Source of the DNA: Rhodococcoides fascians NBRC 12155 = LMG 3623
GTDB lineage: Bacteria > Actinomycetota > Actinomycetes > Mycobacteriales > Mycobacteriaceae
DNA: 64,000 nt
Direction: 5' to 3'
NCBI RefSeq assembly: GCF_001894785.1
Contig: NZ_BCWW01000010.1
Coordinates: forward strand, 186,001-250,000
This document shows, one piece after another, positions 1 to 9,088 of this stretch; positions within the stretch are counted from its first letter, which is position 1, and each line of letters begins with the position of its first letter. The position numbers and the translations under genes are program-made. Below the pieces are notes generated by a model. It ran no database searches. It worked only from the letters and a program-made list of their open reading frames with translations, and was not told where the DNA came from.

Positions 1-151
1 CATGCACACGTTGCCCGAAGCACTTGCCATCGTCGACGCGTTCCTCGGCACCCCGTTCTCGGGCGAGGAGCGCCACCAGCGTCGCATCGACATCCTGTCC
101 GAGTACGAGCGCAGCGGCGAAGCACCCGAGGTTCCGGGAAAGCCCGAGTAA
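1..151 (+). CDS. rpiB: Ribose-5-phosphate isomerase B, C-terminal end (partial)
   Basis: Only about the last 49 codons are inside the window; the gene enters from the left edge and stops at TAA 149-151. The visible tail (HTLPEALAIVDAF, then RHQRRIDILSEYE) matches the C-terminal helices of actinobacterial RpiB, the cytosolic pentose-phosphate enzyme that interconverts ribulose 5-phosphate and ribose 5-phosphate. The catalytic residues lie upstream, outside the window. The next gene starts on the very next base (GTG 152), so the two are probably co-transcribed; rpiB followed by a Nei-type glycosylase is also the M. tuberculosis order (Rv2465c-Rv2464c). The assignment rests on the tail and this context. 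Confidence 0.8.
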   Translation, partial: MHTLPEALAIVDAFLGTPFSGEERHQRRIDILSEYERSGEAPEVPGKPE

Positions 152-946
152 GTGCCCGAAGGGCATACCCTGCACCGACTCGCTCGGTTGCATCAACGTC
201 GGTTCGGCGGGGCACCGGTGGAGGCGAGCAGTCCCCAGGGACGGTTCGTTTCCGGTGCCGCGCTGATCGACGGCCTCGTCCTCGAGAAGGCCGAGGCATG
301 GGGCAAGCATCTGCTGCACCGCTACGAATCCGACCTGATCGTGCACATTCACCTCGGCCTGTACGGAAAGTTCACCGAACACGCTGTGCCACTAAACGAT
401 CCGGTGGGTGCGGTGCGTCTGCGCATCGTGGGGGAGAAGTACGGTGCCGACCTCCGCGGCCCCACGGCCTGCGAGATCTACACCGAGCAGCAGGTCGACG
501 CCCTCCTGGCGCGTCTGGGGCCGGACCCGCTCCGCAAAGATGCCGACCCGGATGCGGCCTGGGCACGAATATCCAAGTCACGCACGGCCATCGGCACGTT
601 GCTGATGGATCAGAAGGTGCTCGCCGGCGTCGGCAACGTCTACCGCGCCGAGATCCTCTTCCGGCACGAGATCAACCCGATGCGGCCCGGAAAGGACCTC
701 GATCGAGCCGAGTGGGACGCCATCTGGCTGGATCTCGTGGACCTCATGGCCATCGGTGTCCGGCGCGGTCGCATCATCACCATCCGGCCCGAGGACGATC
801 ACGGTGACACCTACGGTGCCCGCCGGCCGCGTTCGTACGTCTACCGCAGGGAAGGCCTCCCGTGCCGCGTGTGCGGAGCCGAGATCCTGCACTCGACGAT
901 GCAGGCGCGAAACCTGTTCTGGTGCCCCGTCTGTCAGGCGACCTAG
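152..946 (+). CDS. nei: Fpg/Nei family DNA glycosylase (endonuclease VIII type)
   Basis: 264 aa, GTG start. A bifunctional base-excision repair enzyme that removes oxidised bases and nicks the abasic site. The mature N-terminus would be P-E-G-H, giving the Pro2 nucleophile and Glu3 of the family. The middle carries the helix-two-turn-helix region (DQKVLAGVGNVYRAEILF, about residues 152-169). A C-terminal zinc finger is intact, with CRVCG near residue 238 and CPVCQ at the end, so all four cysteines are present. The length is normal for mycobacterial Nei. It lies directly behind rpiB with no spacer, so translational coupling is likely. The Nei rather than Fpg subfamily is inferred from the PEGHTLHRLAR start and the synteny with Rv2464c. 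Confidence 0.9.
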   Translation: MPEGHTLHRLARLHQRRFGGAPVEASSPQGRFVSGAALIDGLVLEKAEAWGKHLLHRYESDLIVHIHLGLYGKFTEHAVPLNDPVGAVRLRIVGEKYGADLRGPTACEIYTEQQVDALLARLGPDPLRKDADPDAAWARISKSRTAIGTLLMDQKVLAGVGNVYRAEILFRHEINPMRPGKDLDRAEWDAIWLDLVDLMAIGVRRGRIITIRPEDDHGDTYGARRPRSYVYRREGLPCRVCGAEILHSTMQARNLFWCPVCQAT

Positions 947-956
947 GGCCGGCGAG

Positions 957-1763
957 CTAGAACCCGCCGAAATCCCCTCCGCCTCCGCCGTCGAAAAAGC
1001 CACCGCCGTCTCCGCTGTCGAAGAAGCCGCCGCCGTCACCGCCGTCGTTACCTGCTCCGGCGTCGCCACCGTCGTAATTGTCACCAGCACCCCCGTCGGA
1101 ACCGTCGGCACCCAGGTCGCCACCCGCTGCGGTCTCGTCCGGAACCCCGGCCATGCCGGAGAACATCGCCGAGAACAGGAACATCGAGCCCATTCCCCAT
1201 GCGCCGGCGACCAAGGCCGGACGCCACCACGGTTCGGAGTACCAGCCTGCGGGGACGGGTCGGCCCGCCACTCGTCCGCCGGGGTAGTAGTTCGGGGTCC
1301 GGTCCGACGGGTCCGGTGAGGCCGCGATCTCTCGTCCCTCGAAGTCGACCTTGCGTTCCTCGGTGACACGGCCTGCCTGCTGTTGGCCGTCGATGCCCTG
1401 TACCTCGGGGCCCGGGTCCATGCCCATCGCCAGGCGCGCGGCGCGAATGTAATAGAGCCCCTCGAGCGCGGTCTGCTTGGCCAGCCTCGCCTGCTCGACG
1501 GTTGTCGCCTGGTCGATCTGCGAGCCTGCTGCGATATTGCGCTCGGATGCGTCGGCGAGGGCCTGCTTGGATGCGGTGTCGGAGCCCACGAGGTTGTAGA
1601 CCTGGCCGCCGAGCCGTTCGATCGACTGGCGGGCGTCGGCCTTCGCATCGGCCAGTGCGGTGGCCGCGGCTGCGGCGGAGTTCTTCTTGCTGCGAAGCAC
1701 CAGCAGTGCCACTACGGCCACGACGATGACGATCAGGACGATTTCCACTTCTGAGCCTTCCAT
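957..1763 (-). CDS. Single-pass membrane protein with Gly/Asp-rich C-terminal tail
   Basis: 268 aa. I do not recognise a named family. Visible parts: one N-terminal transmembrane segment (about residues 7-22, IVLIVIVVAVVALLVL) followed by RSKK, suggesting the N-terminus outside and the bulk in the cytoplasm. Next comes an Ala-rich helical stretch (about 30-110), a proline/tyrosine-rich middle with a short hydrophobic patch (about 180-200, WGMGSMFLFSAMFSG), and a tail of roughly 55 residues built from G, D, N and F (GGGFFDSGDGGGFFDGG). Low-complexity tails of this kind occur in envelope-associated actinobacterial proteins, but no function is claimed. It is convergent with nei, with 10 bases between the two stops. 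The repeated codons of the tail produce long antisense frames that are not genes. Confidence 0.75.
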   Translation of the reverse strand: MEGSEVEIVLIVIVVAVVALLVLRSKKNSAAAAATALADAKADARQSIERLGGQVYNLVGSDTASKQALADASERNIAAGSQIDQATTVEQARLAKQTALEGLYYIRAARLAMGMDPGPEVQGIDGQQQAGRVTEERKVDFEGREIAASPDPSDRTPNYYPGGRVAGRPVPAGWYSEPWWRPALVAGAWGMGSMFLFSAMFSGMAGVPDETAAGGDLGADGSDGGAGDNYDGGDAGAGNDGGDGGGFFDSGDGGGFFDGGGGGDFGGF

Positions 1764-1823
1764 CGGCGATACATGTCCAGTTCGTCCGATTCACTCGAAC
1801 ACTGTCGACGATACGCGGACACG

Positions 1824-1856
1824 AAAAAGCCCCGCACTCGTGAAGTGCGGGGCTTT
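1824..1856 (-). terminator. Rho-independent terminator after tRNA-Gly
   Basis: A 10-bp perfect stem (GCCCCGCACT 1829-1838 with AGTGCGGGGC 1844-1853) and a 5-nt loop, flanked by A-tract on the left and T-tract on the right. Read on the minus strand it ends in five U, right behind the tRNA-Gly gene. Confidence 0.8.
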
Positions 1857-1859
1857 CGA

Positions 1860-1933
1860 TGGAGCCGATGACGAGAATCGAACTCGCGTAGCCTGTTTGG
1901 AAGACAGGGGCTCTACCATTGAGCTACATCGGC
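1860..1933 (-). tRNA. tRNA-Gly (anticodon TCC)
   Basis: Read on the minus strand: acceptor 5' GCCGATG pairs with CATCGGC at the 3' end, discriminator T, and an encoded CCA. The D-arm contains AGCTCAATGGTAGAGC. The anticodon arm is CCTGT-CTTCCAA-ACAGG with anticodon TCC, and the T-arm has GTTCGATTC. It is 74 nt with CCA. A strong hairpin terminator follows 4 nt downstream. Confidence 0.95.
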
Positions 1934-2103
1934 GTGCAAACAACAGTCGTGGGATCGCCAGTTCCGTCGCCTGCGTTTCAAGACTGTACCCAAAGCGGTT
2001 GCCGGATTCCAAACCGGCCCGTCGAGCCCGGTCTCACGGAACGTCATGGGTGGGGCGCCCATGAGGGGCTACTATCGGTTGCTGTTCAATGGTGTCCGTA
2101 CGA

Positions 2104-2177
2104 CGGGGTGTGGCGCAGCTTGGTAGCGCATCCGCTTTGGGAGCGGAGGGTCGCAGGTTCAATTCCTGTCACCCCGA
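2104..2177 (+). tRNA. tRNA-Pro (anticodon TGG)
   Basis: The acceptor stem CGGGGTG (2104-2110) pairs with CACCCCG (2170-2176), discriminator A2177. The D-arm is GCGCAGCTTGGTAGCGC. The anticodon loop TTTGGGA sits between TCCGC and GCGGA, giving anticodon TGG. The T-loop is GTTCAATTC. CAA follows the discriminator, so CCA is probably added after transcription. A TACTAT box at 2071-2076 is a possible -10 element. The gene lies between tRNA-Gly (opposite strand) and tig. Confidence 0.95.
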
Positions 2178-2278
2178 CAAATGAGAGCCGCGGGCACGGC
2201 TCACCGTGCTCGTGGCGAGCGGAAGACAGCAAGCCAGAACTGCCAGCAAGCAAGAATCACCACAAAGGAGCATGTCCC

Positions 2279-3658
2279 GTGAAGAGCACCGTCGAGCAGC
2301 TGAGCCCGACGCGAGTCCGTATCAACGTTGAGGTGCCCTTCGAGGAGCTCAAGCCTGATTTCGACCGCGCGTACAAGGCTTTGGCTCAGCAGATCCGCCT
2401 CCCCGGATTCCGTCCCGGCAAGGCTCCGGCCAAGTTGCTCGAGGCGCGAGTCGGCCGTGGTGCAGTACTCGAGCAGGTCGTCAACGACGCTCTTCCCTCT
2501 CGCTACTCCGAGGCCGTGACCAACGAGAAGGTCAAGGTCATCGGCCAGCCCGAGATCGAGATCACCAAGATCGAAGACGGCACCGAGCTCACGTTCACCG
2601 CCGAGGTCGACGTGCGTCCCGAGATCGAGCTGCCGGATTACTCGACCATCAGCGTCGTCGTCGATCCGCTCGAGATCAAGGACGAAGCCGTCGACGAGCA
2701 GCTGCAGTCGCTCCGTCAGCGTTTCGGAACCCTCACCGGTGTCGATCGCCCGGTTCAGTCCGGCGACTTCGTGTCCATCGATCTCTCGGCCACGGTCGAC
2801 GGCGAGAACGTCGAAGAGGCCACCGCCAGCGGGCTGTCCCACGAGGTCGGTTCCGGCCAGCTCATCGAGGGCCTCGACGACGCGATCATCGGCGTCTCGG
2901 CCGACGAGTCGAAGGAGTTCACCTCCACGCTCGTGGCCGGTGAGTACGCGGGCAAGGAAGCCGTCGTCACGGTCAAGGTCGTCTCCGTCAAGGAGCGCGA
3001 GCTGCCCGAGGCCGACGACGAGTTCGCCCAGCTCGCCAGCGAGTTCGACACGTTCGACGAGCTGCTCGCAGACCTGAAGACGCGCGTCGAGCGAGTCGCG
3101 AAGGTCGAGCAGGCCGGTCAGATCCGCGACAAGGTGCTCAAGACGCTGCTCGAGACCCTCGAGATTCCGGCTCCCGAGGCCGTCGTCAAGGCCGAGGTCG
3201 ATTCCCAGGTGCACGAGGCCATCCACGGCCTCGATCACAACGAGGAAGCGCTCGCCGAGTTGCTCGAGTCGCAGGGTTCGAGCCGCGAGGAGTTCGACAA
3301 GGACGTCAAGGAGGGTGCCGAGAAGTCGGTGCGCACCCAGCTCCTCCTCGACGCCATCGCCGAGGCCGAGAACACTCAGGTGGGCCAGGACGAGCTGACC
3401 GAGCGGATCATCTTCCAGGCCCAGCGCTACGGCATGCCGCCCGAGCAGTTCATCCAGCAGGTCCAGCAGGCCAACCAGCTCGGTGCCGTGTTCGCCGACG
3501 TCAAGCGCGGCAAGGCGCTTGCCTCGGTCGTCGAGCGCGTCACCGTGACCGACACCAACGGAGCCAGCGTCGACACCGCCGAGCTGTTCGGCAGCCCTGC
3601 CGATGCTCCCGACGAGGTCGAAGCAGCTGATTCTTCCGAGGGCGAACAAGAGAAGTAA
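2279..3658 (+). CDS. tig: Trigger factor, ribosome-bound chaperone and peptidyl-prolyl isomerase
   Basis: 459 aa. Binds ribosomal protein L23 at the exit tunnel and shields nascent chains. The order is the N-terminal ribosome-binding domain (about 1-150, with the GFRPGKAP signature near residue 44), a FKBP-type isomerase domain (about 150-240, [11 protein letters not shown]...) and an alpha-helical C-terminal chaperone domain. It ends in a flexible acidic tail. The GTG start at 2279 is chosen because AAAGGAG (2264-2270) lies at normal spacing and the product begins [15 protein letters not shown] as in other actinobacteria; the open frame extends upstream through the tRNA-Pro gene and must not be used. 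A terminator follows, so tig is its own unit ahead of clpP1P2. Confidence 0.96.
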   Translation: MKSTVEQLSPTRVRINVEVPFEELKPDFDRAYKALAQQIRLPGFRPGKAPAKLLEARVGRGAVLEQVVNDALPSRYSEAVTNEKVKVIGQPEIEITKIEDGTELTFTAEVDVRPEIELPDYSTISVVVDPLEIKDEAVDEQLQSLRQRFGTLTGVDRPVQSGDFVSIDLSATVDGENVEEATASGLSHEVGSGQLIEGLDDAIIGVSADESKEFTSTLVAGEYAGKEAVVTVKVVSVKERELPEADDEFAQLASEFDTFDELLADLKTRVERVAKVEQAGQIRDKVLKTLLETLEIPAPEAVVKAEVDSQVHEAIHGLDHNEEALAELLESQGSSREEFDKDVKEGAEKSVRTQLLLDAIAEAENTQVGQDELTERIIFQAQRYGMPPEQFIQQVQQANQLGAVFADVKRGKALASVVERVTVTDTNGASVDTAELFGSPADAPDEVEAADSSEGEQEK

Positions 3659-3672
3659 CGCTCACAGCGAAC

Positions 3673-3707
3673 GACGGCGGTTCCGGGACTCCGGAGCCGC
3701 CGTCTTT
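3673..3707 (+). terminator. Rho-independent terminator of tig
   Basis: GACGGCGG (3673-3680) pairs with CCGCCGTC (3697-3704). An inner TCCGG/CCGGA pairing tightens the hairpin, and TTT follows. It is placed 14 nt after the tig stop and before clpP1. Confidence 0.75.
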
Positions 3708-3759
3708 CGTTAGTGTCTGTGTCAGGAACCAACGATTTGTTATGGAAAAGGCAGGTACC

Positions 3760-4392
3760 GTGACTGTTCAGAATCCGGCGGCTTCGCACGAGCAGAGTCC
3801 CGTCATGACTTCGGCCGCAGCAGGGCTGAATCTCAGCGACTCCGTGTACGAGCGTCTGCTTCAAAACCGCATCATTTTCCTCGGTACCCAGGTCGACGAC
3901 GACATCGCCAACAAGTTGTGCGCGCAGATCCTGCTCCTGTCGGCTGAGGACCCCACCCGCGACATCTCGCTGTACATCAACTCGCCCGGTGGCTCGGTCA
4001 CCGCAGGTATGGCGATCTTCGACACCATGGAATTCGCCGAGTGCGATATCGCCACCTACGGGATGGGCCTGGCTGCCTCGATGGGCCAGTTCCTGCTCTC
4101 GGCCGGTGCGAAGGGCAAGCGGTACGCCCTTCCGCACGCGCGCATCATGATGCATCAGCCTTCGGCCGGTATCGGCGGCAGCGCTTCGGACATCGCGATC
4201 ATGGCCGAGCAGTTCGCGCACACCAAGCGTGAGATGGCCGAGCTCATCGCTCAGCACACCGGCCAGACCGTTGAGCAGATCACCGAGGATTCCGACCGTG
4301 ACCGGTGGTTCACGGCACAGGCGGCCAAGGAATACGGGTTCGTGGATCACGTCGTCAGCCGCGCGCGGCAGGCCGGCGGAGTCGGCGAGTAA
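3760..4392 (+). CDS. clpP1: ATP-dependent Clp protease proteolytic subunit 1
   Basis: 210 aa from GTG 3760. Serine peptidase subunit that forms the heteromeric ClpP1P2 barrel of actinobacteria and is fed by ClpX or ClpC. The catalytic triad is visible: Ser in [11 protein letters not shown], His in [10 protein letters not shown], Asp in the SDRDRWF region. The substrate-channel motif INSPGG is present. GTG 3760 is preferred because AAAGGCAG precedes it at about 6 nt; an in-frame ATG at 3742 would add six residues (MEKAGT). clpP2 follows after 47 nt and clpX lies downstream, so one Clp locus encodes the protease and its unfoldase. The ClpP1 rather than ClpP2 assignment comes from the [11 protein letters not shown] start and gene order. 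Confidence 0.95.
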   Translation: MTVQNPAASHEQSPVMTSAAAGLNLSDSVYERLLQNRIIFLGTQVDDDIANKLCAQILLLSAEDPTRDISLYINSPGGSVTAGMAIFDTMEFAECDIATYGMGLAASMGQFLLSAGAKGKRYALPHARIMMHQPSAGIGGSASDIAIMAEQFAHTKREMAELIAQHTGQTVEQITEDSDRDRWFTAQAAKEYGFVDHVVSRARQAGGVGE

Positions 4393-4439
4393 TTCGGCCG
4401 CTACCGGCGACCCTCGATCACTCACATCTTGGAGAAACG

Positions 4440-5081
4440 ATGACAAACCTGTTCGATCCCAACCAGTTGCCGTCCTCGCGGTACATCCTTCCGTCCTTCG
4501 TCGAGCACTCGAGCTACGGCGTCAAGGAGTCGAACCCGTACAACAAGCTGTTCGAGGAGCGCATCATCTTCCTCGGCGTTCAGGTCGACGATGCGTCTGC
4601 CAACGACGTCATGGCACAGCTGCTGGTGCTCGAGGGCCTCGACCCCGACCGTGACATTACGATGTACATCAACTCGCCCGGTGGCTCGTTCACCTCGTTG
4701 ATGGCCATCTACGACACGATGCAGTACGTCCGCGCCGACGTGGCGACAGTGTGCCTCGGCCAGGCGGCTTCGGCTGCCGCGGTACTGCTCGCAGCCGGTA
4801 CCCCCGGCAAGCGCGCGGCTCTGCCGAACGCACGAGTGCTGATTCACCAGCCCTCGAGCGGCGGAATCCAGGGCCAGGTCTCGGACCTCGAGATCCAGGC
4901 CGCCGAGATCGAACGTATGCGTCGACTCATGGAGACCACCCTCGGCCGCCACACCGGCAAGGATCCCGACGTGATCCGCAAGGACACCGATCGCGACAAG
5001 ATCCTCACCGCCGAGCAGGCCAAGGACTACGGCATCATCGACACCGTGTTCGAGTACCGCAAGCTCTCGGCTCAGAAGTAG
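4440..5081 (+). CDS. clpP2: ATP-dependent Clp protease proteolytic subunit 2
   Basis: 213 aa, ATG start behind GGAG (SD) at 4431-4434. Partner of ClpP1; in mycobacteria both are essential and the mixed two-ring complex is the active form. The triad is visible: Ser in [11 protein letters not shown], His in [10 protein letters not shown], Asp in KDTDRDKIL. The N-terminus [20 protein letters not shown] is the typical ClpP2 propeptide/start region of this phylum, which fixes the paralogue. Its stop is 296 nt upstream of clpX, so clpX may have its own promoter in the gap. Confidence 0.96.
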   Translation: MTNLFDPNQLPSSRYILPSFVEHSSYGVKESNPYNKLFEERIIFLGVQVDDASANDVMAQLLVLEGLDPDRDITMYINSPGGSFTSLMAIYDTMQYVRADVATVCLGQAASAAAVLLAAGTPGKRAALPNARVLIHQPSSGGIQGQVSDLEIQAAEIERMRRLMETTLGRHTGKDPDVIRKDTDRDKILTAEQAKDYGIIDTVFEYRKLSAQK

Positions 5082-5229
5082 CACGCAAGTACCACCGGTC
5101 GGATCGCCTCGCGGTCCGGCAGACGATCGGACGCCGGGCACGAGTGGACAACTCGGCCCGGCTGTCTCGATTCACGCCCCGAATGCCGTGATTGGTGAAA
5201 ACGGGCGGCGAATCACCGGAAACAACCCG

Positions 5230-5250
5230 CCCATGTTCGGCGAACACGGG
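5230..5250. promoter_or_regulatory. 21-bp palindrome upstream of clpX
   Basis: CCC-A-TGTTCG-G-CGAACA-C-GGG: 6-bp perfect inner arms around one base, extended by CCC/GGG arms with a single mismatched pair. It lies 128 nt before the clpX start in the clpP2-clpX gap. TAGCGT (5251-5256), directly beside it, resembles an actinobacterial -10 box. The shape is that of a dimeric repressor or activator site. It is not the LexA box, whose half-sites are in the opposite order. The identity of the binder is unknown. Confidence 0.4.
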
Positions 5251-5377
5251 TAGCGTCGCATCCAAGAACTCGGTCGGAGCATCTCGAACTCGGCATGCCA
5301 TCGATCGAGAAGTAGCCCGTCCTTCCGCGTATGCGGTCGGCCGGGTCGTACGCGGACAAGGAAGTAGGAACCTCCGA

Positions 5378-6658
5378 ATGGCACGCATCGGTGACGGTGG
5401 CGATCTGCTGAAGTGCTCGTTCTGCGGCAAGAGCCAAAAGCAGGTCAAGAAGCTCATTGCAGGACCAGGGGTGTACATCTGCGACGAGTGCATCGACCTG
5501 TGCAACGAGATCATCGAGGAGGAGTTGGCCGAATCGAGCGAAGTCAAGCTCGACGACCTGCCCAAGCCTTCCGAGATCAAGGACTTTCTCGAGAACTACG
5601 TGATCGGCCAGGACGCTGCGAAGCGCACGTTGGCCGTCGCTGTCTACAACCACTACAAGCGCATTCAGGCCGGCGACAAGGCGCGCGATGTGCGCGGCGA
5701 ATCCGTCGAGCTGGCCAAATCGAACATCTTGATGCTCGGTCCCACCGGGTGCGGCAAGACGTATCTGGCCCAGACCCTCGCCAAGATGCTCAACGTGCCG
5801 TTCGCGATCGCCGACGCCACCGCACTGACCGAAGCCGGGTACGTGGGTGAGGATGTCGAGAACATCCTGCTCAAGCTCATCCAGGCCGCGGACTACGACG
5901 TCAAGCGGGCCGAGACCGGCATCATCTACATCGACGAGGTCGACAAGATCGCTCGTAAGAGCGAGAACCCGTCGATCACCCGCGATGTCTCCGGTGAAGG
6001 CGTACAGCAGGCACTGCTGAAGATCCTGGAAGGTACCCAGGCCAGCGTCCCGCCGCAGGGCGGACGTAAGCATCCGCATCAGGAGTTCATCCAGATCGAC
6101 ACCACCAACGTGCTATTCATCGTCGCCGGTGCTTTCGCAGGTCTCGAGAAGATCGTGTCCGATCGCGTCGGCAAGCGCGGTCTCGGGTTCGGAGCCGAGG
6201 TGCGTTCCAAGGCCGAGATCGACACGCAGGATCACTTCGCCGAGGTGATGCCCGAGGATCTGATCAAGTTCGGTTTGATCCCCGAGTTCATCGGTCGTCT
6301 CCCGATGATCGCGTCGGTGACCAACCTGGACAAGGAATCACTGGTCACCATCCTGTCCGAACCGAAGAACGCGTTGGTCAAGCAGTACCGTCGACTCTTC
6401 GACATGGACGGCGTCGAGCTCGAGTTCACGTCCGAGGCACTCGAGGCAATTGCCGATCAGGCGATCCTGCGTGGCACCGGTGCTCGTGGGTTGCGCGCCA
6501 TCATGGAAGAAGTGCTGCTTCCGGTGATGTACGACATCCCGAGCCGGGACGACGTGGAGAAGGTCGTGGTCACGGCAGAGACGGTCAACGACAACGTCTT
6601 GCCGACCATCGTTCCGCGCAAGCCCGAACGCCCGGAGCGACGCGACAAGTCGGCCTGA
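5378..6658 (+). CDS. clpX: ATP-dependent Clp protease ATP-binding subunit ClpX
   Basis: 426 aa. AAA+ unfoldase that delivers tagged substrates to ClpP1P2. The N-terminal zinc-binding domain has C13-x2-C16 and C35-x2-C38. Walker A (GPTGCGKT) is near residue 121, Walker B (IIYIDEVDK) near 182, the IGF-like ClpP-docking loop (here GLGFG) near 270, and the sensor and C-terminal small domain ([15 protein letters not shown]) near 370. ATG 5378 is chosen because the product starts [17 protein letters not shown] as in relatives; the longer open frame upstream has no family support. A 24-bp hairpin terminator closes the unit. Confidence 0.97.
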   Translation: MARIGDGGDLLKCSFCGKSQKQVKKLIAGPGVYICDECIDLCNEIIEEELAESSEVKLDDLPKPSEIKDFLENYVIGQDAAKRTLAVAVYNHYKRIQAGDKARDVRGESVELAKSNILMLGPTGCGKTYLAQTLAKMLNVPFAIADATALTEAGYVGEDVENILLKLIQAADYDVKRAETGIIYIDEVDKIARKSENPSITRDVSGEGVQQALLKILEGTQASVPPQGGRKHPHQEFIQIDTTNVLFIVAGAFAGLEKIVSDRVGKRGLGFGAEVRSKAEIDTQDHFAEVMPEDLIKFGLIPEFIGRLPMIASVTNLDKESLVTILSEPKNALVKQYRRLFDMDGVELEFTSEALEAIADQAILRGTGARGLRAIMEEVLLPVMYDIPSRDDVEKVVVTAETVNDNVLPTIVPRKPERPERRDKSA

Positions 6659-6672
6659 CCAGCTCCGGCACG

Positions 6673-6724
6673 ACACAGAACGAGCCCCGATCATCGAACG
6701 CGATGATCGGGGCTCGTTCTGTGT
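6673..6724. terminator. Bidirectional terminator, 24-bp perfect stem
   Basis: Bases 6673-6696 and 6701-6724 are perfect inverted repeats around a 4-nt AACG loop; the stem starts ACACAGAACGAG. It separates clpX (plus) from the convergent metallo-hydrolase gene (minus, stop at 6749). There is no long U-tract, but the stem is very strong in both directions. Confidence 0.75.
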
Positions 6725-6748
6725 TGTGGAGGTTCTCGATCGAGGTTG

Positions 6749-7552
6749 TCAGCCGAGGACCGAGATGTGCGGGTGCAGGTCCGGGTCGACCGCGGCACAC
6801 CGCTGCGCCACCAACGGGTCGTGGCCCGGCACGACATGCTCGGGGCTGTCGGCGAGTTCCTTGATCCGGTCGAACGCGCCGAACATGTCCGGCAGGCAGT
6901 GCAGAATCGCGAAGGGACTGTCGGATTCGATGTTCTCGTAGAAGTGACTCGCATCCGACGCCAGCACCAGGGTCCCGCGCTCGGTGTGCACGCTGACTAC
7001 CTGCATGCCCGCGGTATGTCCGCCCACCGCATGCACCGAGAGTCCCGGTGCCAGTTCGCGGTCGCCGTCGACGATGTCGAGACGCGGACTTCCCGTGACG
7101 TGGTCGATGTCGGACCGCGAGTGCAACCAGCGTTCCTGCCCGACGCGGGTCGCCCACGGGCCGTTCCAGTAGTCGAGCTCTTTCTGCTGGACGACGTAGC
7201 GGGCCGACGGCAGATCTGCGACGACTCCGGTGTGGTCGTAGTGCAGATGGGTCAGCACACATACGTCGATGTCACCGGGGGAGATTCCCAGCTCTCCGAT
7301 GAGGTCCACGGGGGAGCCGACGTAGTCCAGTCCCTTCATCCGTGACGCCGTCGCCGGTGCGAGACCGGCGTCGACGAGGACGGTCTCGGTGTCCGACAGC
7401 GCGAGCCACACGTAGTACGCGGTGGGGTGCGGCTCGTGACCGCGCTCGTCCGCATAGTGGAAGTGCGTGCTGCGCAGGGAAGTTCGGCTCGCATAGCGCA
7501 CGGCGTACACACGCCATTCACCGCTGCGATCCGGTCGCAGTCCGTCGATCAT
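6749..7552 (-). CDS. Metallo-beta-lactamase fold hydrolase, lactonase-like (AttM/BlcC type)
   Basis: 267 aa. The HxHxDH dinuclear-metal motif is intact (HLHYDHTG, near residue 103). Further ligands fit His in GHTAGMQV and Asp in LASDASHF; PGHDPL near the C-terminus provides the last His. This set, with N-terminal strands ending in VLVDAG, matches the N-acyl-homoserine lactonase/gamma-lactonase group of the superfamily. The substrate cannot be read from sequence. The gene is 6 bases downstream of a shikimate-type MHS transporter on the same strand, so it is probably co-expressed with uptake of a cyclic acid; a lactone of quinate or a related compound is as plausible as a signalling lactone. 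Confidence 0.7.
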   Translation of the reverse strand: MIDGLRPDRSGEWRVYAVRYASRTSLRSTHFHYADERGHEPHPTAYYVWLALSDTETVLVDAGLAPATASRMKGLDYVGSPVDLIGELGISPGDIDVCVLTHLHYDHTGVVADLPSARYVVQQKELDYWNGPWATRVGQERWLHSRSDIDHVTGSPRLDIVDGDRELAPGLSVHAVGGHTAGMQVVSVHTERGTLVLASDASHFYENIESDSPFAILHCLPDMFGAFDRIKELADSPEHVVPGHDPLVAQRCAAVDPDLHPHISVLG

Positions 7553-7558
7553 CGCGGG

Positions 7559-8920
7559 TCAGTTCGACGTCGTACGAGCGACCGACTCGCGCCGAGTCGT
7601 TCGAGTGGATCGTCCGAGCTCGTCGGTGGGCGTGCGATAGGTCTCCTTGGACGTGGACACGATCGCAACGTTGACGGCGCAGAACACGGCGGTGACGATG
7701 GCGACCGGCAACCACGCACCGATCTCGGCCCCGGCGATGGCGCCGGCAATGGTGGGCGCGAATCCTGCTATGGCGAAACCGATCTGGGTACCCAGCGCAG
7801 TTCCGGTCAGACGGACCCGAGCCGGGAACATCTCGCCGTAGAACGAGGGCCACACACCGCCCGTCGCGCTGTGGACGAAACCGAACATGACGATGCCGAA
7901 GACGAAGATGAGCGCGTAGTTTCCGACCGAGATGGACCAGAGGTATCCGAACATGAGGATTGCGCAACCGATCGATCCGAACAGGAACACCGGCTTGCGA
8001 CCGACACGATCGGACAGCGACCCGAAGAACGGGAGTGCAAACAGCGCGACGACGTTGGCGAGTACGCCGACCCACAGCATCGGAGTTCGTTCCAGACCGA
8101 CTGTGTTGACTGCGTACGACAGCGCATAGACGGTGAATATCGTACTGACCGAGGCGATCACGGCGGCAAACATGACTCGAAGAACGGCGGGCCAGTGCTC
8201 GGACAGCAGTTCGGTCAGCGGGAGACGCTGCGGCTCGGCGGACGCCACCTCTTCCTCGAAGACTGGGGTCTCGTCGAGCGAGCGCCGGATCAGGAATGCG
8301 GCTACAACGACGAATGCGCTGAGGAAGAACGGGATTCGCCAGCCCCAGCTGAGCAACTGGTCCTCGGGGAGCATGGCGACCGGGAGAAAGACTGCGGTGG
8401 CAAGGATCTGACCGCCCTGGGTGCCGCTGAGGGTGAAGCTGGTGAAGAATGCCCGTCGGTGGTCGGGTGCGTGCTCGAGGGTCATGGAGTTGGCACCCGC
8501 CTGCTCACCGCCCGCAGAGAAGCCCTGGGCCAGGCGCAGCAGGACCAGGATTATCGGGGCCGCGAGGCCGATGGATTCGTACGAGGGAAGGACGCCGACT
8601 CCGAGGGTGGCGACTCCCATCAGCAGGACGGTGGCAACCATGACCTTCTTGCGGCCGTAACGGTCACCGATGTGACCGAGCACCAATGCGCCCAGTGGGC
8701 GGGCCAGGTATCCGACCCCGAAAGTCGCCAGGGCCAACAACGTTCCGGTGGCGGGGTTGGAACCGGGAAAGAACACGCGGCCGAAGACCAGCGCAGCGGC
8801 GGTGCCGTAGATGAAGAAGTCGTAGTACTCGAGGGCGCTGCCCACCCAGGCCGCGGTTGCGGCTTTACGCGGGTTGGCTCCGGGGCGCAGGGGCGGGTGA
8901 CCGGACGTGAGGGGATCCAT
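7559..8920 (-). CDS. MFS transporter, metabolite:H+ symporter family (shikimate-type)
   Basis: 453 aa, 12 predicted membrane helices. MHS family features: EYYDFFIYGTAAALVFG in helix 1, RPLGALVLGHIGDRYGRK at loop 2-3, AQGFSAGGEQAGA, the WGWRIPF signature after helix 6, and SDRVGRKPV in loop 8-9. Characterised members include E. coli ShiA (shikimate) and ProP. Start: ATG 8920 is preferred over an in-frame ATG at 8974 because the family begins near this point. The quinate/shikimate genes lie on the other side of the TetR gene, and a sequence motif is shared with the qsuD promoter, so quinate or shikimate uptake is the best guess. The substrate is inferred. Confidence 0.75.
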   Translation of the reverse strand: MDPLTSGHPPLRPGANPRKAATAAWVGSALEYYDFFIYGTAAALVFGRVFFPGSNPATGTLLALATFGVGYLARPLGALVLGHIGDRYGRKKVMVATVLLMGVATLGVGVLPSYESIGLAAPIILVLLRLAQGFSAGGEQAGANSMTLEHAPDHRRAFFTSFTLSGTQGGQILATAVFLPVAMLPEDQLLSWGWRIPFFLSAFVVVAAFLIRRSLDETPVFEEEVASAEPQRLPLTELLSEHWPAVLRVMFAAVIASVSTIFTVYALSYAVNTVGLERTPMLWVGVLANVVALFALPFFGSLSDRVGRKPVFLFGSIGCAILMFGYLWSISVGNYALIFVFGIVMFGFVHSATGGVWPSFYGEMFPARVRLTGTALGTQIGFAIAGFAPTIAGAIAGAEIGAWLPVAIVTAVFCAVNVAIVSTSKETYRTPTDELGRSTRTTRRESVARTTSN

Positions 8921-8989
8921 CGGTGTCGTCTCTTTTCGTGTGACGGGAAGCCGGGCGCACAGTTCGACATCCACGACCCGATCGGCCGC

Positions 8990-9000
8990 TAATGTACGAA
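8990..9000 (+). promoter_or_regulatory. Candidate TetR operator, copy 1
   Basis: TAATGTACGAA, 70 nt upstream of the transporter start. An 10/11 match to TAATGTACTAA on the minus strand at 9844-9854, before qsuD. Both are AT-rich islands in GC-rich surroundings. The link to the neighbouring TetR protein is inferred. Confidence 0.45.
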
Positions 9001-9088
9001 ATAGTTAACTCCGGGCGCTCTTAGATATTGAACGTGATCCATGCCACGTGTCAACCCCCGATGCGATGCGGGTCGCTCGATCTCGGTG

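Noticed and set aside
2201-3649. 482-codon minus-strand frame opposite tig
   Set aside because: Composition is a mirror of tig codons (Leu/Asp/Gly rich), no SD, no family resemblance; a high-GC shadow.
5230-5250. LexA/SOS box before clpX
   Set aside because: Half-sites are TGTTCG then CGAACA, the reverse of the actinobacterial box (CGAAC then GTTCG), and the spacing differs.
6749-7552. Firm call as quorum-quenching AHL lactonase
   Set aside because: The metal motif is shared by many lactonases and other hydrolases; operon context points equally to carbon catabolism.
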